DNA of 8,571 bases from JALYIM01 sp040003205. GTDB lineage: Bacteria > Acidobacteriota > Terriglobia > Terriglobales > Acidobacteriaceae. The notes beneath the pieces are model-generated. The model did not search any database. It worked only from the letters and a program-made list of their open reading frames with translations, and was not told the origin of the DNA. The translations under genes and the position numbers were made by a program. The stretch covers positions 1 through 8,571 of the forward strand of contig JBDUDA010000131.1 in assembly GCA_040003205.1 (NCBI GenBank). Direction: 5' to 3'. Positions within the stretch are counted from its first letter, which is position 1, and each line of letters opens with the position of its first letter. Shown in pieces: positions 1 through 6,408 of the stretch.

Positions 1-68
1 ACGGCAAAAATCGATTCGACGGGACTGTTCAGGTGTACAACTTTCATATCGCTGACGAGTTGCTTTAA
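1..68 (+). CDS. C-terminal tail of an unidentified upstream protein (partial)
   Basis: Reading from base 3, 21 codons stay open and end with TAA at 66-68; the visible C-terminus includes FDGTVQVYNFHIADELL. The mix of alternating polar and hydrophobic residues looks like real protein, but I do not recognise the family. It does not resemble the usual C-terminus of PstS, PhoB or PhoR, the genes most often found in front of pstC. Frame 1 is also open, up to a TAG at 121-123, but its residues look less protein-like, so the frame choice is a judgement. Only the last residues are visible, so function cannot be assigned. Confidence 0.33.
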   Translation, partial: GKNRFDGTVQVYNFHIADELL

Positions 69-92
69 AGTCCCGACGTTTGCGAAGGGCTA

Positions 93-111
93 TTTTAACA
101 CTGTTGTAACA
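93..111 (+). promoter_or_regulatory. Candidate Pho box (11-bp-period direct repeat) upstream of pstC
   Basis: TTTTAACA (93-100) and TTGTAACA (104-111) are direct repeats matching at 7 of 8 positions, and their starts are exactly 11 bp apart. Tandem 11-bp-period half-sites are how PhoB/PhoP-type response regulators bind, and TTAACA-like half-sites are known for PhoP of Bacillus. The site lies in the short leader before a pst-phoU operon, which fits phosphate control. Against it, the repeat ends only 21 nt before the pstC ATG, so a promoter using it would give a very short leader, and no convincing -10 box follows. An inverted repeat, GTTGT-A-ACAAC (103-113), overlaps it. Confidence 0.4.
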
Positions 112-132
112 ACGATCTGCTAGGGTCGTCCC

Positions 133-1167
133 ATGGGCAACCATGCGTTAGGAGCGCCTCGATTGACTGGACCTCAACCGCTGGAACGGACGAACGCTGC
201 CATAAGCTCTGAGGTTGAAGCCGCTCCTTTGCTTGGGTCGGGAAGCAGTCAAGTCGCCGACCGCGTTTTCTACTTCGTTATCTTGGTTTGCGGACTCACC
301 GTCCTCGCGCTGGTCGCCGTCATTCTCTATCAATTGATAACGAAATCCAACTTGTCATGGCACAGCTTTGGATGGAAATTTTTCTTCTCCAGCGAGTGGG
401 ATCCGGTTAACGACAACTTTGGGGCGTTGCCTTTTATTTACGGCACAGTGGTCTCCTCACTGGTCGCGATGGTTCTGGCGGTTCCGCTGGCGATCGGTGT
501 GGCGATTTTCATTACCGAGATGTCCCCGCCGTGGCTTCGCGGGCCTTTGGCATTCGTTACAGAGCTACTGGCCGCGATCCCCAGCGTGATCTATGGATTG
601 TGGGCGATCTTCGTTCTCGTCCCACTTCTTCGCCTCTACGTGCAGCCCTGGCTGGCGCATCGCTTCGGATGGACTGGGCTCTTTTACGGTCCGTCCTACG
701 GTATCGGAATGCTCGCCGCCGGCATCATCCTCGCGATCATGGTGATTCCCATCGTTTCCTCCATCACCCGCGAGGTCATGAGTGCCGTTCCAAGGCAGCA
801 ACGTGAAGCGGTTCTTGCCCTGGGAGCGACTCGCTGGGAGATGATTCGCACGGGCGTTCTTCGCAACGCTCGCGCCGGAATTTTGGGCGGCATCATCCTC
901 GGGCTCGGCCGCGCGTTGGGTGAGACCATGGCCGTCACCATGGTGATCGGAAATCGTCCCGAAATCGCCAGATCACTTTTTGCTCCCGGATACACCATGG
1001 CCAGCGTTATCGCCAACGAATTCAGCGAAGCTACCGGCAATATCTATCTAAGTGCGCTGGTCGAAGTTGGGCTGGCGCTGTTCATCGTTACGGTTATAGT
1101 CAACGTCCTGGCCCAGTTGCTGGTTTGGACGGTGACACGCGGTACCCCTGCGAGGGCCAATGGCTAG
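133..1167 (+). CDS. pstC: Phosphate ABC transporter permease PstC
   Basis: One of the two inner-membrane channel subunits of the high-affinity phosphate importer PstSCAB; it pairs with PstA and docks on PstB. The 344-residue protein has a hydrophilic N-terminus of about 44 residues, then membrane segments near 45-69, 101-128, 136-168, 190-210, 250-275 and 306-335. The PstC-typical stretch AAIPSVIYGLWAIF is at 147-160. The permease EAA loop that contacts the ATPase starts at E225 (EAVLALGATRWE) and runs to the conserved RALGETMAV near 260-268. Length is slightly above the usual size because of the N-terminal extension. The ATG at 133 has only a weak AGGG (122-125) in front. It is the first gene of a tightly packed pstC-pstA-pstB-phoU run and its last 8 bp overlap pstA. 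Family call is secure; the exact start is less so. Confidence 0.96.
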   Translation: MGNHALGAPRLTGPQPLERTNAAISSEVEAAPLLGSGSSQVADRVFYFVILVCGLTVLALVAVILYQLITKSNLSWHSFGWKFFFSSEWDPVNDNFGALPFIYGTVVSSLVAMVLAVPLAIGVAIFITEMSPPWLRGPLAFVTELLAAIPSVIYGLWAIFVLVPLLRLYVQPWLAHRFGWTGLFYGPSYGIGMLAAGIILAIMVIPIVSSITREVMSAVPRQQREAVLALGATRWEMIRTGVLRNARAGILGGIILGLGRALGETMAVTMVIGNRPEIARSLFAPGYTMASVIANEFSEATGNIYLSALVEVGLALFIVTVIVNVLAQLLVWTVTRGTPARANG

Positions 1168-2047
1168 CTCCGCGGTGCTCTCGCCGGAATTCGTCAACGC
1201 TCCCGTCAGCTTGCGACGGAAGGCCGTCAACTCGCTTGTAACTGGCGCCGCAATCGCGGCCGTTGTTTTAGTGTTGCTGCCTCTGTGCGCAGTTTTCGGA
1301 TATCTGCTATACAAAGGCGTTGGCTCGATCAATTGGGCGTTTCTCACCAAGACTCCGCAACCGCCAGGGGAATCGGGCGGCGGCATGGCGAACGCAATGG
1401 CCGGATCTGTATTGATTCTTACCATCGGCAGCGCGATCGGAATCCCACTTGGAATTGGTGCCGGCATCTACCTCGCCGAATACGGACGCGGACGCCTGCG
1501 GGATTTCATTCGTTTTACTGCGGACGTGCTAAATGGCGTGCCATCCATCATCGTAGGAATTGTGGCCTATGGCCTGGTGGTGCTAACTCAAGGGCATTTC
1601 TCCGCACTCGCGGGCGGCGTGGCGCTCGCCATTATGATGATTCCGACCATCACGCGCACCAGCGAAGAAATGCTGCTGCTGGTCCCGGTCGCCGTCCGTG
1701 AAGCCGCTTATGCGCTCGGCGCGTCGCGCTGGCGCACGACACTTTCCATCACGCTTCGCACTGCGACCTCGGGAGTAATTACGGGTGTAATGCTGGCGTT
1801 CGCCCGCGTAGCTGGTGAGACAGCGCCGCTATTGTTTACCGCATTCGGCAACCAATTCTGGAATTGGAAACTTTCTCAGCCGACTGCGGCTTTGCCGCTG
1901 CAAATTTATACTTATGCTATTTCCCCGTATGACGACTGGCACCGTCAGGCCTGGGCCGGAGCGCTGGTCTTGATCGTCCTTATCGTAACCGCAGTCAGCG
2001 CCGTCCGCCTTGCGGTCAGTCGCGGTATGCTAAAAGGGTCAACCTAA
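1160..2047 (+). CDS. pstA: Phosphate ABC transporter permease PstA
   Basis: Second inner-membrane permease of the phosphate importer, partner of PstC. In 295 residues it shows an N-terminal membrane segment (about 27-50), the PstA-typical loop PPGESGGGMANAMAGS at 68-83, membrane segments near 84-106 and 127-165, and the EAA loop starting at E181 (EAAYALGASRW) and running to ARVAGETAPLLF (215-226); a last segment lies at about 264-286. The ATG at 1160 is preceded by GAGGG (1152-1156), close to the start, and lies inside the end of pstC (stop at 1165-1167), so translation is probably coupled. The PstC-then-PstA order and the sequence of the loop before the EAA motif separate it from PstC. Length is typical for the family. 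Confidence 0.96.
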   Translation: MASSAVLSPEFVNAPVSLRRKAVNSLVTGAAIAAVVLVLLPLCAVFGYLLYKGVGSINWAFLTKTPQPPGESGGGMANAMAGSVLILTIGSAIGIPLGIGAGIYLAEYGRGRLRDFIRFTADVLNGVPSIIVGIVAYGLVVLTQGHFSALAGGVALAIMMIPTITRTSEEMLLLVPVAVREAAYALGASRWRTTLSITLRTATSGVITGVMLAFARVAGETAPLLFTAFGNQFWNWKLSQPTAALPLQIYTYAISPYDDWHRQAWAGALVLIVLIVTAVSAVRLAVSRGMLKGST

Positions 2048-2048
2048 T

Positions 2049-2807
2049 ATGGGCGTCGATATTCAAGTCGAAAAGCTGAACGCCTGGTACGGCAAGACTC
2101 AAGCGCTTTACGACATCACCATGACTGCCCCAGGAAATCGGGCGACGGCAATCATTGGACCGTCCGGCTGCGGCAAATCCACCTTTGTGCGCTGCCTGAA
2201 CCGCATGCACGAAACTCTGCCAGAGGCGCATGCGGACGGAAAGGTCCGCATCGGAGAAATTGACGTCTATAACGGGAGCGCGGTGGTGCAGATTCGCCGA
2301 CGTATTGGCATGGTGTTTCAGAAGCCAAATCCTTTTCCGACGATGTCTATTTATGACAATGTGGCCTCCGGACTTAAGTTGAACGGGTTTCACAATCGCA
2401 AACGGCTCGATGAAATCGTCGAGCGCTCGCTGAAACTGTCCGCCCTGTGGGACGAAGTGAAAGACACACTCCGCAAGAAGTCTGGCGCAAGCCTTTCCGG
2501 TGGACAGCAACAGCGTCTCTGCATTGCGCGCGCACTTGCAGTTCAGCCCGAAGTGCTCTTGATGGATGAGCCATGCTCGGCGCTGGATCCGATTTCAACC
2601 GGCAAAATTGAAGAACTTATCTTCCAGCTCAAAGAAAAGTTTACTATCGTAATTGTGACCCACAACATGCAGCAGGCGTCTCGCGTGGCGGAGTTCACGG
2701 GATTTTTTCTGATGGGAAAATTGATCGAATTCGATAAGACCGCGAAGATTTTCACCAACCCGTCCGACAAACGGACGGAAGATTACATCACTGGCCGGTT
2801 TGGATAA
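2049..2807 (+). CDS. pstB: Phosphate ABC transporter ATP-binding protein PstB
   Basis: Cytoplasmic ATPase that powers phosphate import through PstC-PstA. All nucleotide-binding motifs are present in order: Walker A GPSGCGKST (37-45), Q-loop VFQKPNPFP (89-97), signature LSGGQQQR (149-156), Walker B with D-loop LLMDEPCSALDP (170-181) and the H-loop histidine in VTHNM (203-207). QKPNPFP and the C-terminal TEDYITGRFG are characteristic of PstB among ABC ATPases. At 252 residues it is full length. The ATG at 2049 starts one base after the pstA stop and has AAAGGG (2033-2038) ten bases upstream, a good ribosome site lying inside the end of pstA. It is expected to be co-transcribed with its neighbours. 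Confidence 0.98.
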   Translation: MGVDIQVEKLNAWYGKTQALYDITMTAPGNRATAIIGPSGCGKSTFVRCLNRMHETLPEAHADGKVRIGEIDVYNGSAVVQIRRRIGMVFQKPNPFPTMSIYDNVASGLKLNGFHNRKRLDEIVERSLKLSALWDEVKDTLRKKSGASLSGGQQQRLCIARALAVQPEVLLMDEPCSALDPISTGKIEELIFQLKEKFTIVIVTHNMQQASRVAEFTGFFLMGKLIEFDKTAKIFTNPSDKRTEDYITGRFG

Positions 2808-2823
2808 AGGCAGGTCTGCATAA

Positions 2824-3519
2824 ATGCGTACCCGTTTTCAGCAAGGCCTCGATGAGCTACGAACACGACTGCTTCGCATGGGAGGACTAGCGGAGCAGGC
2901 GGTGGACCGCGCCTGTCAGGCTTACATCGATCGTGACCTCGCGCGCTGCCACCTGGTGTTAGAGGGCGAAACTCAGATCAACATCACGGAGCGTGAGATT
3001 GACGAGATGGCCTTCGATCTTCTCGCCATGCAGCAACCGATGGCGGTTGACCTGCGCTTTATTCTCGCTGTCACCAAAATCAACGCTGACCTCGAGCGCG
3101 TAGGCGACCAGGCTGTCAACATTGCCGAACGTGTGATGGACCTGGTGGAACTACCCAAGGTCGAGCTCCCCATAGACATCCCACGCATGGCGGCTGCGGT
3201 AGCGGCCATGGTGCGCCGCTCGCTGGAATCCTTCATCGAAGGAAAGGCCGAGCTGGCGCAAGCCGTACTCGAAATGGATAACGTGATCGATCGCATGCGT
3301 GACGAAGCTTTTATCACCCTCGTCAAAGCGATGAACGAACATCCTGAAGTCACGCGTCAAGCGCTGGACGCACTGCTTGTCGCCCGCAACCTTGAGCGCG
3401 TCGCCGACCATGCTACAAATATCGCCGAGGACGTCATATTTTGGGTACGGGGGGCCGATGTGCGCCACAATGCTGGGGTAGAATTACCTCTGCCGCAAAG
3501 TATCAACGAGTCCCGCTAG
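2824..3519 (+). CDS. phoU: Phosphate-specific transport system accessory protein PhoU
   Basis: Cytoplasmic regulator that, in characterised bacteria, couples the state of the Pst transporter to the sensor kinase PhoR and restrains Pho-regulon expression when phosphate is ample. The 231-residue protein is all-helical in appearance and has the two-fold repeated architecture of the family, with one metal-binding signature per half: ERVGDQAVNIAE at 91-102 and ERVADHATNIAED at 191-203. The first half also has the typical QQPMAVDLRFI (70-80). The ATG at 2824 is preceded by AAAGGCAGG (2806-2814), which overlaps the pstB stop region, and the gap to pstB is 16 nt, so it is surely part of the pst operon. 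The final 20 or so residues are a less conserved tail. Confidence 0.97.
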   Translation: MRTRFQQGLDELRTRLLRMGGLAEQAVDRACQAYIDRDLARCHLVLEGETQINITEREIDEMAFDLLAMQQPMAVDLRFILAVTKINADLERVGDQAVNIAERVMDLVELPKVELPIDIPRMAAAVAAMVRRSLESFIEGKAELAQAVLEMDNVIDRMRDEAFITLVKAMNEHPEVTRQALDALLVARNLERVADHATNIAEDVIFWVRGADVRHNAGVELPLPQSINESR

Positions 3520-3550
3520 AAAACAGTCTGCTCTTCGACGTGAGGTGTGA

Positions 3551-6373
3551 TTGAGAACTCTGCTCTGGGCCGTTGTGCTTTCCAGTCTCACGCTCGGCGC
3601 CCAGACCCGGCAAATTAACCTTCCGAACAGCAAGGTTTTATCTCTTCCATCTCCGGGCCATCTGGATTCTGTTAACGGATTTCCGGTCACAATCGCCCTG
3701 AGTCCTGACGGCAACTATGCCGCTCTCCTCAATGATGGATTCGGCGCCGAAGCGAACCACTCCCATCAATCCATCGCGATAATCAATTTAAAGACTCGCC
3801 AGCTTAAAGATTTCCCAGAAGAGCGTCTGTCAGGCGAAGCCCATCAAAGTTATTTCATTGGACTGGCTTTCAGTCCCGATGGCCGACATCTCTACGCCTC
3901 AATGGGCTCCATCACCGATCCTACGGGAGAGAAGCACGGCAATACCGGCAACGGAGTCGCGGTCTACTCGTTTCGCGAAGGAGTCGTCACGCCCGAGCGC
4001 TTCCTCAAAATTGCTCCGCAGAAATTGCCGGCAGGGAAGCAGGTCGCGTATGGAGTTCGCAAGACTCCAGCCGGCACCGCGCTGCCATATCCTGCGGGCC
4101 TTCAGGTGATTTCCGGCGACGAGGGAGACGAACTGCTGATCGCCAACAATCTTTCCGATAACGTCCTCCTGTTCGACGCCCGCGACGGACGGGTTCTGCA
4201 AAGCTTCGACCTCAGCACTCATGATTCCGTTCCGGTCTCATTTCCCTACACCGTAGTGGCGTCGCGCGACGGAAAGCGGGCATGGTGCAGTCTGTGGAAT
4301 CTTTCGCGGGTGGCGGAACTGGATTTGGTCAACGGGAAAGTTGCGCGCTGGACTCCCCTGCTCGAACCTAAAGATCCACTCGCCCCCGGCTCGCATCCCT
4401 CAGCGCTGTTGCCGAATCACGACGAAAGTATTCTTTACGTCGCTTTGTCGAACGCCGATAGAGTGGCCGCGATTTCCACCGCCACCGGAAGAGTGATTTC
4501 ATTCTTCGATACCAACACAGCCGGACAGAAGTTTGCCGGAAGTGATCCCAGTGCGCTGGCGGAATCGTCTGACGGCAAACTTTTGTTCGTTGCCGATGCG
4601 GGCATCAACGCCGTCGCCGTATTAAATGTTTCCAGTCTTCACCCAGCGAAAAAGGATCCAACTACGCCGACTGCGAATGAGCCCGCCACTTTCACCGCTC
4701 AGGGCTTCATCCCGACGGATTGGTATCCCAGCGCGCTCGCGACCGTGCGCGACGACCTCCTGATCGCCACCGCCAAGGGACAGGGAACCGGTCCCAACAG
4801 CGGTCCGCCCGCAGGCAATCGCAGTGGGCGCAGGTACCGCAAGCACTCATACATTCCAAGCTTGCTTTACGGTTCGATTTCGATCGTTAATTTCGCGAAT
4901 CTTGCAAAGGACTTGCCCGACTTGACGCACAAAGTGGAGACCGCCAATCTCTTCAACGCCGATCCGGGACACCTGCAATTCGCGAGCGGCGGCAATCCGA
5001 TTCATCACGTGATCTACATCATCAAAGAAAACCGTACCTACGATCAGATTTTCGGAGACCTGAAAGTTGGGAATGGAGACTCGTCCCTCACTCTTTACGG
5101 GGACGACGTCACTCCAAATCTTCACAAGCTCGCGCTGCAATTTGGCGTGCTCGACAATTTCTACGACAGCGGAGAAGTCTCCGGCGATGGCCACGACTGG
5201 TCTACTGCCGCCGCTACCACCGATTACAACGAAAAAACCTGGCAGATCGCTTATCGCGGCGGGGAGCGTACTTACGATTACGCGGGGACAGTCGCTGACG
5301 AGGTTCCTCTCGAGCGCGGGTTCTCTGACATTGACGCTCCCGCAACCGGATACATCTGGGACAATCTGGCGAGCCACAATCTGACGTATCGCGACTACGG
5401 AGAGTACGTACAGGCCGTCTGGTGCAAGCGCGCGAGAAAGACTTCGGCATCGCCGAAGGAAGGCACGCCATCTTCGCTGGTCGCGACTTGCGAGCGGGCG
5501 GTCGTTAACAAGGGGGATGCGTTGCCGGAAAACGTCGGCGATCCCAAGGGATCTCCGAGCCCGTGGCCGTGGGCGATTCCGATGCCGAGCAAAATCGTCG
5601 CCACGAAGTCAGTTTTGCGTGATCACTACGACCCGCTGTTTCCAGATTTCGGAACGGAATATCCGGACCAGCTTCGAGCCGATGAATTTCTCAGAGAGTT
5701 TGACGGGTTCGTTCAAGCGCGTCATGACGGAACGGGAACACAGCTTCCCCAATTCGTGCTGTTGTATCTCCCCAACGACCACACCAACGGCACCAGCCCC
5801 GGTAAGCCGCGTCCTACGGCGTCCGTCGCGGACAACGACCTCGCGGTCGGCAGAGTCGTGGACGCAGTTTCGCATAGTCCGTACTGGGACGACACCGCGA
5901 TCTTCATCCTGGAAGACGATGCGCAGGATGGCGCCGACCACGTGGACGCTCATCGCTCAATCGCTTTCGAGATTAGTAAATTCTCGCCCGGGTCATCTGC
6001 GCATCCATTCGTGGACAGCCGCTTCTACACCACGGTAAACATGATGCACACCATGGAATCTCTGCTGGGACTTCCTCCCATGAATCAAAATGATGCTTAT
6101 GCGCCCGTCATGTCGCCGCTCTTCACGGGGGAAGGAACTCAGCCTGCATTTACAGCCGATTGGAGCAATCGTGACAACGGATTGATCTACCAGACAAATC
6201 CATCCAAAGGGCAGGCGGCGGAAGAATCGGCAAAAATGGATTTCACCCGTCCGGATGCGAACAACGCCGCGATATTAAATAAAATTCTGTGGCGCGACCG
6301 CAGAGGGCACGCCCCTATGCCAGCCCCAAAACACTCAGTGCTCCCCAATCAAAGTTCACAAGAAAAAGATTAA
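3551..6373 (+). CDS. Secreted YncE-like beta-propeller / alkaline-phosphatase-superfamily fusion protein
   Basis: Predicted exported phosphoesterase of 940 residues. An N-terminal signal peptide (LLWAVVLSSLTLGA, 4-17) ends in a likely cleavage site. Residues of roughly 30-415 form a YVTN/YncE-type propeller, with recurring blade motifs such as SPDG (51-54, 108-111), NLSDNVLLFDARDGRV (200-215) and NADRVAAISTATGRV (301-315). The phosphoesterase domain follows from about 485: ENRTYD (493-498, metal ligands in related enzymes), SGDGHDW (544-550, S544 a possible nucleophile), NDHTNG (742-747), EDD (788-790) and DHVDAHR (796-802). The layout matches proteins annotated as bifunctional YncE family/alkaline phosphatase family. 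The start is TTG, because TGA (3548-3550) directly precedes it; GAGG (3542-3545) is the nearest ribosome-site match. It lies 31 nt after phoU, with no visible promoter, so co-expression with pst-phoU is likely. The substrate (phosphomono- or diester, phospholipid) cannot be read from the sequence, and the propeller's role is unknown. Confidence 0.9.
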   Translation: MRTLLWAVVLSSLTLGAQTRQINLPNSKVLSLPSPGHLDSVNGFPVTIALSPDGNYAALLNDGFGAEANHSHQSIAIINLKTRQLKDFPEERLSGEAHQSYFIGLAFSPDGRHLYASMGSITDPTGEKHGNTGNGVAVYSFREGVVTPERFLKIAPQKLPAGKQVAYGVRKTPAGTALPYPAGLQVISGDEGDELLIANNLSDNVLLFDARDGRVLQSFDLSTHDSVPVSFPYTVVASRDGKRAWCSLWNLSRVAELDLVNGKVARWTPLLEPKDPLAPGSHPSALLPNHDESILYVALSNADRVAAISTATGRVISFFDTNTAGQKFAGSDPSALAESSDGKLLFVADAGINAVAVLNVSSLHPAKKDPTTPTANEPATFTAQGFIPTDWYPSALATVRDDLLIATAKGQGTGPNSGPPAGNRSGRRYRKHSYIPSLLYGSISIVNFANLAKDLPDLTHKVETANLFNADPGHLQFASGGNPIHHVIYIIKENRTYDQIFGDLKVGNGDSSLTLYGDDVTPNLHKLALQFGVLDNFYDSGEVSGDGHDWSTAAATTDYNEKTWQIAYRGGERTYDYAGTVADEVPLERGFSDIDAPATGYIWDNLASHNLTYRDYGEYVQAVWCKRARKTSASPKEGTPSSLVATCERAVVNKGDALPENVGDPKGSPSPWPWAIPMPSKIVATKSVLRDHYDPLFPDFGTEYPDQLRADEFLREFDGFVQARHDGTGTQLPQFVLLYLPNDHTNGTSPGKPRPTASVADNDLAVGRVVDAVSHSPYWDDTAIFILEDDAQDGADHVDAHRSIAFEISKFSPGSSAHPFVDSRFYTTVNMMHTMESLLGLPPMNQNDAYAPVMSPLFTGEGTQPAFTADWSNRDNGLIYQTNPSKGQAAEESAKMDFTRPDANNAAILNKILWRDRRGHAPMPAPKHSVLPNQSSQEKD

Positions 6374-6391
6374 TCAGGGTGGGGCACCCTG
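6359..6391 (-). terminator. Probable intrinsic terminator of recQ in the convergent gap
   Basis: CAGGGTG (6375-6381), a GGG loop and CACCCTG (6385-6391) form a perfect 7-bp hairpin. Read on the minus strand it lies 17 nt past the recQ stop and is followed, after a few bases, by the T-rich run TCTTTTTCTT (6359-6368). The T-run lies inside the last codons of the convergent phosphatase gene. On the plus strand no T-run follows, so it could end phosphatase transcription only weakly. The arm contains GGGGCACCC (6381-6389), also found at 8400-8408, so the hairpin may be one copy of a dispersed repeat used as a terminator. Confidence 0.5.
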
Positions 6392-6408
6392 GCTTCCTGA
6401 TGCCAATC

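Noticed and set aside
103..113. GTTGT-A-ACAAC inverted repeat as a separate operator
   Set aside because: It is short and overlaps the stronger direct-repeat pattern; it could be a chance by-product of the TTGTAACA half-site.
2016..2510. 164-codon minus-strand open frame
   Set aside because: Antisense to pstB and the end of pstA, with no domain signal.
3545..3547. GTG as start of the phosphatase
   Set aside because: It is in frame but followed at once by TGA.
4847..5377. 176-codon minus-strand open frame
   Set aside because: Antisense to the phosphoesterase domain, including its ENRTYD and SGDGHDW motifs; a shadow of codon bias.
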